Source: Bosea sp. Tri-49 (GTDB lineage Bacteria; Pseudomonadota; Alphaproteobacteria; Rhizobiales; Beijerinckiaceae). Taken from it: a stretch of 64,000 nt of DNA. Under the pieces are notes generated by a model. It was not told the origin of the DNA. It saw only the letters and a list, made by a program, of their open reading frames with translations, and searched no databases. The translations under genes were made by a program, and so were the position numbers. The stretch covers positions 4,028,501 to 4,092,500 of the forward strand of contig NZ_CP017946.1 of the NCBI RefSeq assembly GCF_003952665.1, in the 5' to 3' direction. Below, piece after piece: positions 7,671 to 16,312 of this stretch; the stretch's first letter is position 1; every line of letters begins with the position of its first letter.

Positions 7671-8780
7671 ATGAACGCCCCCGTGAAGCCCGGCGCCTTT
7701 CGCGTCGAGGACATCCTTCCAGCGCCGCCCGCCGATGCGATCATTCGCTTCGAGGGAGTCGGCAAGACCTTCGCCGGCCGTGACGGCCAGGAGCCCGTCA
7801 CTGCGCTCGCCGGCATCGACCTCGTCGTGCCGCGCGGTAGTATCGTCGGCGTGATCGGCCGTTCCGGCGCCGGCAAGTCGACGCTGATCCGCCTGGTCAA
7901 CGGGCTGGAGCGCGCCACCTCCGGCCGCATCCTGATCGAGGGTGAGGACGTCACCAATCTCACCGAGGCCGGCTGGCGCGAGCGCCGGCGCGCCACCGGC
8001 ATGATCTTCCAGCATTTCAACCTGCTGTCGTCGCGCACGGTGTTCGACAATGTCGCGCTGCCGCTGGAGATCGCCGGCGTGCCGCGGGCGAAGATCGAGG
8101 CGCAGGTCAGCCGCCTGCTCGATCTGGTCGGGCTCGCCGACAAGCGTGAGCGCTACCCGGCCGAGCTCTCCGGAGGCCAGAAGCAGCGCGTCGGCATCGC
8201 GCGTGCCTTGGCGACCGAGCCCAAGGTGCTGCTCTGCGACGAGGCGACCTCGGCGCTCGACCCCGAGACGACCCGCGCGATCCTCGCCCTGCTCAAACAG
8301 GTCAATCGCGAGCTCGGCATCACCATTCTGCTGATCACCCACGAGATTCCGGTGATCAAGGAAATCTGCGACCGCGTCGCGGTGATCGAGGGCGGTCACA
8401 TCGTCGAGGAGGGCGAGACCTTCGAGGTGATGACCCGGCCGCGGCATCCGACCACGGCGAGCTTTGTCGAGGCGGTGACCGGCGTCGAGGTGCCCGAGTA
8501 CCTCGACGGCCGCATCCATAAGCAGGCGCTGGCCGGCGACAGCGCGGTGCTGCGCATCGCCTTCACCGGCGAGAACGCGACGACGCCGGTGATCAGCCGC
8601 CTCAGCGCCGTGATCGGCGTCGACGTCAACATCCTCGCCGGCCGCATCGACGCGATCGGCGAAAAACCCTTCGGCAGCCTGCTGGTCTCGGTGCCGGCGA
8701 GCGAGCCCGAGCTTGCCGCCGTCTTCGGCGCGCTGAAATCCCTCGGTCTCAAGGCGGAGCTGGTCGGCCATGTCTCCTGA
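7671..8780 (+). CDS. metN: Methionine ABC importer, ATP-binding protein MetN
   Basis: The ATPase of the MetNIQ D/L-methionine importer. It has Walker A GRSGAGKS, signature LSGGQKQR, Walker B LLCDEATSALD and switch His in LITHEI. The C-terminal 90 or so residues form the NIL regulatory domain, in which cytoplasmic methionine inhibits transport. ATG 7671 or 7668 follows GAGGA; the frame is open further upstream, but only these fit. The 3' end overlaps metI by 11 bases. The alternative of a different amino acid importer is unlikely given NIL and MetQ. Confidence 0.93.
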   Translation: MNAPVKPGAFRVEDILPAPPADAIIRFEGVGKTFAGRDGQEPVTALAGIDLVVPRGSIVGVIGRSGAGKSTLIRLVNGLERATSGRILIEGEDVTNLTEAGWRERRRATGMIFQHFNLLSSRTVFDNVALPLEIAGVPRAKIEAQVSRLLDLVGLADKRERYPAELSGGQKQRVGIARALATEPKVLLCDEATSALDPETTRAILALLKQVNRELGITILLITHEIPVIKEICDRVAVIEGGHIVEEGETFEVMTRPRHPTTASFVEAVTGVEVPEYLDGRIHKQALAGDSAVLRIAFTGENATTPVISRLSAVIGVDVNILAGRIDAIGEKPFGSLLVSVPASEPELAAVFGALKSLGLKAELVGHVS

Positions 8781-9435
8781 ACTCATCCGTCTGATCATCG
8801 AGGCGACCGGCGACACGCTGCTGATGGTCGCGATCGCCGCTGGGCTGGGCACCGCGCTCGGCCTGCCGCTCGGCGTCTTCCTTGCCACCAGCAAGAAGGG
8901 CGAGCTCTTCGCCGCGCCTGCGGTGAATGCCGTGCTTGGCGCTCTGGTCAATGCGACGCGCTCGACGCCCTTCATCATCCTGGTCGTCGCGATCATCCCC
9001 TTCACCCGGCTGATCGCCGGTACCTCGATCGGCACCTTCGCCGCGACCGTGCCGCTGACGGTGGCCGCGACGCCCTTCATCGCGCGCCTGATCGAGGGCG
9101 CCATCCGCGAGGTCGACCAGGGCTTGGTCGAGGCGGCCCGCTCGATGGGCGCGACCCCGCTGCAGATCGTCCGCAAGGTGCTGGTGCCCGAGGCGCTGCC
9201 GGCGATCGTGCTCGGACTGACGCTGGCGCTGGTCAGTCTGCTCGGCTTCTCGGCCATGGTCGGCGCGGTCGGCGGCGGCGGACTCGGCGATCTCGGCATC
9301 CGCTATGGCTATCAGCGCTTCATGCCGGATGTGATGGCGATCGTCGTCGCCGTGCTGATCGTCCTCGTCCAGACCGTGCAGAGCGTCGGCGACCGCCTCT
9401 CGCGCCGCCTCAACAAGCGCCTGCGCCACGCCTGA
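8770..9435 (+). CDS. metI: Methionine ABC importer, permease MetI
   Basis: A 221-residue inner-membrane protein with about five hydrophobic segments and the EAA loop (LVEAARSMGATPLQIVRKVLVPEALP) that docks onto MetN. The length is normal for MetI. The start lies inside the metN 3' end, so translation is coupled. Together with metN and metQ it forms the complete importer. Confidence 0.93.
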   Translation: MSPELIRLIIEATGDTLLMVAIAAGLGTALGLPLGVFLATSKKGELFAAPAVNAVLGALVNATRSTPFIILVVAIIPFTRLIAGTSIGTFAATVPLTVAATPFIARLIEGAIREVDQGLVEAARSMGATPLQIVRKVLVPEALPAIVLGLTLALVSLLGFSAMVGAVGGGGLGDLGIRYGYQRFMPDVMAIVVAVLIVLVQTVQSVGDRLSRRLNKRLRHA

Positions 9436-9479
9436 TCGATCTTTCGTTTCCAACCCGTTCAGTTCAGCAAGGAGCCATC

Positions 9480-10277
9480 ATGTCTGTTCTCTTCAGCCGT
9501 CGCCTCGCGCTCGGCTTTGCCGCCTCGCTCGTCCTCGTCGCCCCGGCGCTCGCCCAGCAGAACCAGGTCGTCCGCATCGGCGCCTCGCCCGGCCCGCATG
9601 CCGAGATCCTCGAGAAGGTGAAGCCGATCGCCGCCAAGAACGGGCTCGACCTCAAGATCATCGAGTTCTCCGACTATGTCGTGCCAAACCAGGCGCTGGC
9701 CGCCGGCGAGCTCGAGGCGAACTCCTTCCAGAACCAGCCCTATCTCGACAACCAGGTGAAGGATCGCGGCTTCAAGCTGGTCAGCGTCGGCCTGACCGTG
9801 AACTTCCCGCTCGGCATCTACTCGTCGAAGTACAAGAGCTGGACCGAGGTGCCTGATGGCGCCACCGTCGCGATCCAGAATGACCCGACCAATGGCGGCC
9901 GCTCGCTGCTGCTGCTGCAGGACAAGGGCGCGATCAAGCTCAAGGACGGCGTCGGCTTCAAGCCGACCGTCGCCGATATCGTCAGCAACCCGAAGAAGTT
10001 GAAGATCATCGAGATCGAGGCTGCCCAGACGCCGCGTTCGCTCGCCGACGTCGCCGCGGCTGCGATCAACACCAACTACGCCGTCGACGCCAAGATCGAG
10101 CCGACCTCGGCGATCCTGCGCGAAGATCCGAAGGGCCCCTATGTCAACCTGATCGCCGTGCGCGAGGCCGACAAGGACAAGCCCTGGGTCAAGGCGCTGC
10201 TCGCCTCCTATCACACCCCCGAGATCAAGGCCTTCGTCGCCGAGCGCTTCAAGGGCTCGGTCCTCGCCGGCTGGTAA
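9480..10277 (+). CDS. metQ: Methionine-binding protein MetQ
   Basis: A 265-residue NlpA/MetQ-family periplasmic binding protein. Its signal peptide ends APALAQ with no lipobox Cys, so it is a free periplasmic protein rather than the usual lipoprotein. Family signatures include ASPGPHAEILEKVKP, YVVPNQALAAGELEANSFQ and the NDPTNGGRSLLLLQ ligand-site region. AAGGAG precedes the ATG. It is the last gene of the riboswitch-controlled operon and is followed by a strong terminator. Confidence 0.92.
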   Translation: MSVLFSRRLALGFAASLVLVAPALAQQNQVVRIGASPGPHAEILEKVKPIAAKNGLDLKIIEFSDYVVPNQALAAGELEANSFQNQPYLDNQVKDRGFKLVSVGLTVNFPLGIYSSKYKSWTEVPDGATVAIQNDPTNGGRSLLLLQDKGAIKLKDGVGFKPTVADIVSNPKKLKIIEIEAAQTPRSLADVAAAAINTNYAVDAKIEPTSAILREDPKGPYVNLIAVREADKDKPWVKALLASYHTPEIKAFVAERFKGSVLAGW

Positions 10278-10315
10278 GGCTCCTCCCCCTGGCCGTGATC
10301 ACGGCTGGGCACCTG

Positions 10316-10344
10316 CCCCGGAAGCGCAAGCTTCCGGGGTTTTT
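10316..10344 (+). terminator. Rho-independent terminator of the metNIQ operon
   Basis: CCCCGGAAGC (10316-10325) and GCTTCCGGGG (10330-10339) form a perfect 10-pair stem with loop GCAA, followed by TTTTT. It is located 39 bases after metQ. Confidence 0.9.
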
Positions 10345-10384
10345 CGTTTGGGCTTGCCGTCTTTCCAGGGCTTCGCGAAGCGAA

Positions 10385-10580
10385 GAGCCCGGAACCCATG
10401 AACGCCCACTACCGTCATGGTCGGGCTTGTCCCGACCATCCACGTCTTCGCTGGTCGAGGGTTGTGTTCAAGGCGTGGGTGCTCGCCACAAGGGCGAGCA
10501 TGACGAACTGGAACGACGTCGTGTTCATGGGTTCCGGGCTCGCTGCTGCGCAGCGCCCCGGAATGACGGCGTGGCTCCGC
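10385..10580. repeat. Mosaic palindromic intergenic repeat
   Basis: An exact 19-base inverted repeat (10385-10403 and 10523-10541) encloses smaller hairpins: ATGGTCGGG/CCCGACCAT near 10417-10440, and GTGCTCGCC/GGCGAGCAT near 10479-10502. Similar modules (GTCATGxTCGGGCTTG and GCCCGAGAATGAC) recur at 47.14-47.24 kb. No gene is visible in the 310 bases between metQ and livF. It is probably a repeated extragenic element family. Confidence 0.65.
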
Positions 10581-10590
10581 GATCAGCCGC

Positions 10591-11292
10591 TCACACCGAC
10601 AGATACTGCGCCCTCACCGCCTCGTCGGCCTTGAGCTCGTCCATCGTGCCGGTGAAGCGGATCAAGCCCTTCTCGATGATGGTGGCGCGGTCAGCGACCG
10701 AGCCGGCGAAGTGCAGGTTCTGCTCGGAGATCAGCACCGAGAGCCCTTCGCTTTTCAGCGCCAGGATGGTCTTGGCCATCTCCTCGACGATCACCGGCGC
10801 GAGGCCTTCCGAAGGCTCGTCGAGCAGGACGAGCTTGGGATTGCCCATCAGCGTGCGGGCGATCGTCAGCATCTGCTGTTCGCCGCCCGACATCGCCCCG
10901 CCTGGCCGATCGCGCATGCGGCCGAGATTGGGAAAGAGCTGGAACAGGCGCTCCGGCGTCCAGTGCGGCGCGCCCTCGCGCTTCGGTCGTTGCGCCACGG
11001 AGAGGTTCTCCATCACGCTGAGCTCAGAGAAGACGCGGCGCTCCTCCGGCACATAGCCGATGCCGAGGCGGGCGATCTCGAACGGCTCGCGGCCGACGAT
11101 GGTGTGCCCCTCGAAGGTGACGCGGCCGGCCTGCGGCGGCACCAGCCCCATCACCGCCTTCATCGTCGTCGACTTGCCGGCGCCGTTGCGGCCCATCAGC
11201 GCCAGCACCTCGCCGCGCCCCATCGAGAAGCCGACGCCGTGCAGGATATGGGCGCGGCCGTAATAGGCGTTGAGGCCTTCGATCTCCAGCAT
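10591..11292 (-). CDS. livF: Branched-chain-type ABC importer ATPase LivF
   Basis: A 233-residue ATPase of the HAAT/Liv family with Walker A GRNGAGKS, signature MSGGEQQM and Walker B LVLLDEPSEGLAP typical of LivF. It is the last gene of an SBP-permease-LivG-LivF operon. Its ATG overlaps the livG stop by one base (TGATG). The substrate cannot be read from the ATPase; the family carries amino acids, amides, urea or aromatic acids. Confidence 0.88.
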   Translation of the reverse strand: MLEIEGLNAYYGRAHILHGVGFSMGRGEVLALMGRNGAGKSTTMKAVMGLVPPQAGRVTFEGHTIVGREPFEIARLGIGYVPEERRVFSELSVMENLSVAQRPKREGAPHWTPERLFQLFPNLGRMRDRPGGAMSGGEQQMLTIARTLMGNPKLVLLDEPSEGLAPVIVEEMAKTILALKSEGLSVLISEQNLHFAGSVADRATIIEKGLIRFTGTMDELKADEAVRAQYLSV

Positions 11293-12053
11293 CAGTGGCC
11301 TCCCGAGGTCGCGCCGGAGCCGAGATAGACGGCGCGCACGGCCGGATCGTTGCGGACCTCCTCGGCCCGGCCCTTGGCGATCAGCTTGCCGCGGTCGAGC
11401 ACCAGGATCGCGTCGGAATGGGCGAAGACCACGTCCATGTCGTGCTCGGTGAACAGCACGGCGATGCCGCGCTCCCGGGCGATCTCGGCGGTCAGCGCCA
11501 TCAGCGCGATGCGCTCGCGCGGCGCCATGCCGGCGGTCGGCTCGTCCATCAGCAGGAGCTTGGGCTTATTGGCGATTGCCACAGCAAGCTCGACCCGCTT
11601 CAGGTCGCCATAGGCGAGCACGCCGCAGGCGCGCTCGGCCTGGTCGAGCATGCCGACCTGCTTCAGCAGCGCGTCGGCCTCTGCGAGATGGCGGTCCTTG
11701 GCGCGGCCGAAGAGCGTCCAGGTCTCGCCGGCATGCGAGATCAGCGCCATCTGCACGTTCTCGCGCACGCTCATCGAGGCGAAGGTCGCCGTGATCTGGA
11801 AGGTGCGCCCGACCCCGAGCCGCCAGACCTCGCGCGGCTTGAGGCCGGTGATCGTCCTGCCGTCGAAGATCACCTCGCCGCGGTCGGACGGGAGCTGGCC
11901 GTTCAGCATGTTGAAGCAGGTGGTCTTGCCGGCGCCGTTGGGGCCGATCAGCGCCAAGAGCTTGCCGGCCTCGACCGAGAAGCTGACATCGTCGACGGCG
12001 CGCACGCCGCCGAAGGACTTTCCGAGATTGCGAACTTCGAGGACCGGGGTCAT
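11292..12053 (-). CDS. livG: Branched-chain-type ABC importer ATPase LivG
   Basis: A 253-residue ATPase starting MTPVLEVRNLGKSF. It has Walker A GPNGAGKT, the LivG-type signature LAYGDLKRVELA in place of LSGGQ, Walker B LLLMDEPTAGM and switch His in FTEHDMD. The frame is open far upstream, but the ATG at 12053 overlaps the permease stop by four bases (ATGA) and fits the family N-terminus. It pairs with LivF as the heterodimeric ATPase. Confidence 0.9.
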   Translation of the reverse strand: MTPVLEVRNLGKSFGGVRAVDDVSFSVEAGKLLALIGPNGAGKTTCFNMLNGQLPSDRGEVIFDGRTITGLKPREVWRLGVGRTFQITATFASMSVRENVQMALISHAGETWTLFGRAKDRHLAEADALLKQVGMLDQAERACGVLAYGDLKRVELAVAIANKPKLLLMDEPTAGMAPRERIALMALTAEIARERGIAVLFTEHDMDVVFAHSDAILVLDRGKLIAKGRAEEVRNDPAVRAVYLGSGATSGGH

Positions 12054-13942
12054 CGGGCGGGCTCCGGCGTGGCGACGACGGGAGGAGCGGGCTTCGCCTC
12101 GCGGCGTCGTTCGGCGAAGGCCAGCGCCGTACCGACCAGCCCGCGCGGGAACAGGATGACGAGCAGGACGATCGAAGCGCCCATGAAGAAGCGCCAGTAC
12201 ATCGTCGCCTTCATCAGCTGCTCCTGCAGGCCCATGAAAGCGAAGGCGCCGACGATCGGACCCGACACCGTCTGGACGCCGCCGAGCAACACCATCAGGA
12301 GCCCGTCGACCGAGCGCGGGATCGCCATATAGGTCGGGAAGACCGAGCCCTTGAAGAAGGCGAACAGGGCGCCGGCGATGCCGGCGGCGAAGGCGGCGAT
12401 GATGAAGGCGATCCACTGGATGCGCATCACCGGCAGGCCGATCGCTTCGGCCCGCAGCGGGCTGTCGCGCCCGGCCCGCAGTGCATAGCCGAATGGCGCG
12501 AAGACGACGACACGCAGAGCGAGGATCGCCGCGACGCAGACCGCCAGGGCGAGATAGTAGTAGACCAGCTTAGAGCTCGCCCAGGCCGCCGGCCAGACGC
12601 CGAGAATGCCGTTGTCGCCGCCGGTGACGTCGACCCATTGGAAGGCGGTCGCCCAGGCGATCTGGGCGAAGGCGAGCGTCAGCATAGCCAGATAGACGCC
12701 GGACAGTCGCACGCAGAACCAGCCGAAGACGAAGCCGGCGATGCCGGCGAGAAAGGGCGCGAAAGCGAGCGCCGGCAGCATCGGCATGCCCAGCCATTTT
12801 ACCGCCAGCGCCGCGCCATAGGCGCCGAGGCCGAAATAGGCGGCGTGGCCGAAGGAGGCCATGCCGCCAGGCCCCATCATGAAGTGCAGCGATGCCGCAA
12901 AGAGCGCGAAGATCGAGAGCTCGGTCAGCGTCAGGAGCCAATGATCGGCAACGATGAAGGGGGCAAACAGCAGCACGGCGAGCGCCGCGAGACCGATCAG
13001 CTTGACGTTCGCGCTGGCCGGCAGCAGCAGAGGCTCGACCGGGCCGTGGGCATGGGCGCTGCCGACCGGGCGCTTGCCCATCAGCCCATAGGGCTTGATC
13101 ACGAGAACGACGGCCATCACCAGGAAGACCAGCACCAGCGTGATCTTCGGGAAGGCCAGGATGCCGAAGGCGTGGATGATGCCGATCAGCACGGCGGCGA
13201 GATAGGCGCCGGTGACGCTGCCGAGCCCTCCGACGACCACGACGACGAAGGCCTCCGAAATCATCGACAGGTCCATGTGCAGGTTCACCGCCTCGCGCGG
13301 GAGCTGCAGCGCGCCACCGAGGGCGGCAAGGCCGGCACCGAAGGCGAAGACCGAAGTGAAGAGCAGGCGCTGGTTGACGCCGAGCGCACCGACCATCTCG
13401 CGGTCCTGCGTCGCGGCGCGCACCAAAGTGCCCCAGCGCGTCTTCTGGAACAGGAACCAGAGCAGGCCGAGCATCAGCGGCCCGACCACGATCAGGAATA
13501 GCTCGTAGGTCGGGAAGCGGCTGCCCATCAGCACGACGAAGCTCTTGAACCCGGGCGCGCGCGGGCCGAGCTTGTCCTCCGGCCCCCAGATGCCGAGCGC
13601 GATGTCCTGCACCATCAGCACGAGGCCGAAGGTGGCGAGCAGCTGGAACAGCTCGGGCGCCTGATAGATCCGGCGCAGGATCACGATCTCGACGATGGCC
13701 CCGAGCGCCGCGACGATCAGCGCCGCCACCAGCACCCCGCCCCAGAAGCCGAGCACGTCGGCAGGACCGAAGCGGGTGACCAGCGTGAAGGCGAGATAGG
13801 CGCCCAGCATGTAGAAGGAGCCGTGCGCGAAGTTCACGATCCGCGTCACGCCGAAGATGATCGACAGCCCGCAGGCGACGAGGAAGAGCGACGAGGCCGA
13901 GGCCAGGCCGTTGAGCGTCTGCGCGAAGATCAGATCGATCAT
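12050..13942 (-). CDS. Fused LivH-LivM permease of a Liv-type ABC importer
   Basis: A 630-residue inner-membrane protein. The N-terminal half (about 1-290) is a LivH permease (GLSIIFGVTRIVNFAHGSFYMLGAY). After a linker near HAHGPVEP, the C-terminal half (about 325-610) is a LivM permease (MMGPGGMASFGHAAYFGLGAYGAALA). In E. coli these are separate proteins; one chain here supplies both halves of the channel. The first in-frame Met of the open frame is at 13987, but MIDLIFAQ at 13942 matches LivH N-termini. It lies downstream of the binding-protein gene across a 107-base gap with a hairpin. Confidence 0.88.
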   Translation of the reverse strand: MIDLIFAQTLNGLASASSLFLVACGLSIIFGVTRIVNFAHGSFYMLGAYLAFTLVTRFGPADVLGFWGGVLVAALIVAALGAIVEIVILRRIYQAPELFQLLATFGLVLMVQDIALGIWGPEDKLGPRAPGFKSFVVLMGSRFPTYELFLIVVGPLMLGLLWFLFQKTRWGTLVRAATQDREMVGALGVNQRLLFTSVFAFGAGLAALGGALQLPREAVNLHMDLSMISEAFVVVVVGGLGSVTGAYLAAVLIGIIHAFGILAFPKITLVLVFLVMAVVLVIKPYGLMGKRPVGSAHAHGPVEPLLLPASANVKLIGLAALAVLLFAPFIVADHWLLTLTELSIFALFAASLHFMMGPGGMASFGHAAYFGLGAYGAALAVKWLGMPMLPALAFAPFLAGIAGFVFGWFCVRLSGVYLAMLTLAFAQIAWATAFQWVDVTGGDNGILGVWPAAWASSKLVYYYLALAVCVAAILALRVVVFAPFGYALRAGRDSPLRAEAIGLPVMRIQWIAFIIAAFAAGIAGALFAFFKGSVFPTYMAIPRSVDGLLMVLLGGVQTVSGPIVGAFAFMGLQEQLMKATMYWRFFMGASIVLLVILFPRGLVGTALAFAERRREAKPAPPVVATPEPAR

Positions 13943-13984
13943 GCCGGATTCCATCGAAACAGGCGAAAAAGGGCGCAATTCTCC

Positions 13985-14013
13985 CACGGCCGCAGCGTTC
14001 AGCCGCGGCCGTG
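13985..14013 (-). promoter_or_regulatory. Intercistronic hairpin between binding-protein and permease genes
   Basis: CACGGCCGC (13985-13993) pairs with GCGGCCGTG (14005-14013), nine pairs with an 11-base loop. Hairpins here typically protect the 3' end of the binding-protein message and so raise its level above that of the permease. That role is inferred. Confidence 0.5.
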
Positions 14014-14049
14014 TCAGCCATAGTCTAGATCAGGTCGAAGCCTGGCGCT

Positions 14050-15258
14050 TCAGCCCGCCGGGCGAAGCGTCTTCACCTCTGCATCGGACGGCAGGTATTT
14101 GGCGCCGTCGGCATAGCGCCAGTCGACCATCACGCCCTTGCCGTCCTTGACCGCGGTCTTGCCGACATAGGCGCCGAGCGTCGCCTGGTGGTCGGAGGCG
14201 CGGAACTCGACCGGGCCGAAGGCCGACGAGAATTTCAGCCCCTTCAGCGCATCGACCAGCTTCTCGGTGTCGGTCGTGCCCGCCTTGGCGAGGCCCGCCG
14301 CGATGGCGTTCATGGTGTCATAGCCGACCACGGAGCCAAGGCGCGGATAGTCGTTGTACTTCGCCTTGTAGGCATCGCGGAACTTGACGTGCTCGGGCGT
14401 CTGGATCTCGGCATGCGGATAGCCGGTGACGATCCAGCCGACCGGCGTCTCGGCGCCGAGCGGGTCGAGATACTCCGGCTCGCCGGTCAACATCGAGACC
14501 ACGGTGCGCCCTTCGAAGAGTCCGCGGGTGTTACCCTGGCGGACGAAGTTCGAGAGGTCGGCGGCGAAGGTGACGTTGAAGATCGCATCGGGCTTGGCCG
14601 CCTCGAGCGCCTGCACGGTCGCGCCGGCATCGATGCGGCCGAGCGCCGGGAACTGCTCGGCGACGAACTCGACGTCGGGCTTGGCCTTCTTCAGCAGCTC
14701 CTTGAACCACTTCACCGCCGACTGGCCGTATTCGTAGTTCGGCGCCACGGTCGCCCATTTCTTAGCCGGGAGCTTGGCCGCTTCCTCCACCAGCATCGCC
14801 GCCTGCATGTAGGTCGAGGGCCGCAGGCGGAAGGTGTAGCGGTTGCCCTTGGCCCAGACGATCGCGTCCGAAAGCGGCTCGGAGGCGACGTAGAGCCGCT
14901 TGTTCTGCAGGGCATAGTCGGCGATGGCGAGGCCGACATTGGAGAGGAAGCCGCCCGAGAGCAGGTCGACCTTCTCGGCGTTGATGAGTTCGCCGGCGAG
15001 GCGCACCGAATCCTCGGGCTTGCCGGCATCGTCGCGGAACAGCGTCTCGACCTTGCGGCCGAGCACGCCGCCGGCGGCGTTGACCTGCTCCAGCGCCAGC
15101 TCCCAGCCCTGGCGATAGGGCTTCAGGAAGGCCGGCTGCGAGGTGTAGCTGTTGATCTCGCCGATCTTGATTGGCGCGCTTTGGGCGCGCAACAGCGACG
15201 GCGTGGCCAGCGTGACGGCGCCGAGCGCAGCTCCGCTGACGAATTGGCGACGGTCCAT
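14050..15258 (-). CDS. Liv-type ABC importer substrate-binding protein
   Basis: A 403-residue periplasmic binding protein of the peripla_BP_6 (leucine-binding/amide) family. It begins MDRRQFVSGAALG, a twin-arginine-type signal, cleaved after LLRAQS. The middle shows family features (YRQGWELALEQVNAAGGVLGRKVE, RDDAGKPEDSVRLAGELI). A GGGAGAG site precedes ATG 15258. The ligand is unknown. The gene is adjacent to phosphonate genes but has its own promoter, so a phosphonate ligand is only a possibility. Confidence 0.85.
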   Translation of the reverse strand: MDRRQFVSGAALGAVTLATPSLLRAQSAPIKIGEINSYTSQPAFLKPYRQGWELALEQVNAAGGVLGRKVETLFRDDAGKPEDSVRLAGELINAEKVDLLSGGFLSNVGLAIADYALQNKRLYVASEPLSDAIVWAKGNRYTFRLRPSTYMQAAMLVEEAAKLPAKKWATVAPNYEYGQSAVKWFKELLKKAKPDVEFVAEQFPALGRIDAGATVQALEAAKPDAIFNVTFAADLSNFVRQGNTRGLFEGRTVVSMLTGEPEYLDPLGAETPVGWIVTGYPHAEIQTPEHVKFRDAYKAKYNDYPRLGSVVGYDTMNAIAAGLAKAGTTDTEKLVDALKGLKFSSAFGPVEFRASDHQATLGAYVGKTAVKDGKGVMVDWRYADGAKYLPSDAEVKTLRPAG

Positions 15259-15383
15259 TCGATGGCTCTCCCGTTGATCGCTCGACTTACGCATTCACAG
15301 CCCCTCGCTGCGCGATTCCCTACCGTAGGCTGGCCGGACGCGGGGCGCCAAGCCGAGGTGGAAATTCGTTTGTATGCGTATGA

Positions 15384-15412
15384 ATTGTCAGCCGCGGATT
15401 TTTGTTTGTCAA
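15384..15412 (-). promoter_or_regulatory. Promoter of the Liv-type importer operon
   Basis: On the minus strand, TTGACA (15412-15407) and GACAAT (15389-15384) are 17 bases apart. The region is clearly more AT-rich than its surroundings. Just downstream, the near-palindrome CATACGCATAC could be an operator. The promoter separates the importer operon from phnX. Confidence 0.6.
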
Positions 15413-15472
15413 TCATTCAAAATTAGGCGCGGCCTGTCGCATCCGGCGGCAGCGCGAAGACGGAAGAATCCG

Positions 15473-16312
15473 TCAGGCGGACTGCTTTACGCCCTGCCGG
15501 GCCGCCAGCGTCGCCTCGATCGCCTCGACCACGCCGACGAGCTCGGCGATGCTGTCGATGACATAGTCGGCGCCGGCTGCACGCAGGCGCGCCGCCGCCT
15601 CGCCGCGCAGCTTCTGCTGCTCAAGCAGGGGCAATTCGTTCCACTCGGCCAAAGAGAGACCGACGCAATTGCCGGAGACGGCCAGGCCGACCGTCCAGGT
15701 GCCGGCAGCGGCGCCTTCGGCGATGCCGGGCTCGGTGTCGTCGACCTTGATCACGCTGGAGGGCGGATAGACGCCGAGATCGGCGAAGCAGCGATACATC
15801 ATCAGCGGGCTCGGGCGGCCCTCGGCGAGATCGCCGGCGCAGACGAGGTTGTCGGGCTCATAACCCTGCGCCGCCGCGACCGGCAGCAGCCGCTCCATGA
15901 TCTCGCGGGTATAGCCGGTGGTCGAGCCGATCTTCAGCCCGCGTCGGCGCAAATTGGCGATGTTGTCGGCCGCGCCGGGAATGAGGTCGGCATAGTCGGT
16001 GACGACCGCGGCGTTCAGCGGCACGAATTGTTCGTAGACCGCATCGATCGCGGCCTCACCCGGTGCCTCGCCATGGGCGGTACGCCAGGCCTGCGCGATC
16101 GCCGGCACGGCCATCAGCGCTGCGATATGGGCGCGCTTCGGCAGGCCCATCGGGCCGCGCGCCTGGGGAATCGTGATCGTGACGCCGAAGCGGGCGAAGA
16201 CCTCGACGAAGGCGCCCATCGGGGCGCGCGAGCCGAAGTCGACGACGGTGCCGGCCCAGTCGAGCACCACAGCCTTGACGGCGTGGAAGGGAAGCAAGGA
16301 CTGCGCGCTCAT
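15473..16312 (-). CDS. phnX: Phosphonoacetaldehyde hydrolase (phosphonatase)
   Basis: PhnX splits phosphonoacetaldehyde into acetaldehyde and phosphate, the last step of 2-aminoethylphosphonate breakdown. It is a 279-residue HAD-superfamily protein with the nucleophile motif DWAGT (Asp18) and the Schiff-base lysine in GPMGLPKR (Lys59), which separates PhnX from other HAD enzymes. Later motifs are STTGYTREIM and KVDDTEPGIAEG. The start overlaps the FAD oxidase stop by four bases. No phnW transaminase is nearby; the oxidase probably supplies the aldehyde. Confidence 0.93.
   Translation of the reverse strand: MSAQSLLPFHAVKAVVLDWAGTVVDFGSRAPMGAFVEVFARFGVTITIPQARGPMGLPKRAHIAALMAVPAIAQAWRTAHGEAPGEAAIDAVYEQFVPLNAAVVTDYADLIPGAADNIANLRRRGLKIGSTTGYTREIMERLLPVAAAQGYEPDNLVCAGDLAEGRPSPLMMYRCFADLGVYPPSSVIKVDDTEPGIAEGAAAGTWTVGLAVSGNCVGLSLAEWNELPLLEQQKLRGEAAARLRAAGADYVIDSIAELVGVVEAIEATLAARQGVKQSA

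Noticed and set aside
7611-9299. 562-codon minus-strand open frame
   Set aside because: Antisense to metN and metI. Asp/Arg/Gly-rich translation typical of high-GC shadow frames; the plus strand has clear motifs.
15381-15412. Possible Pho box before the Liv-type importer (two TGTCA)
   Set aside because: The two TGTCA are 21 bases apart rather than 11, and one belongs to the -35 element of the minus-strand promoter.
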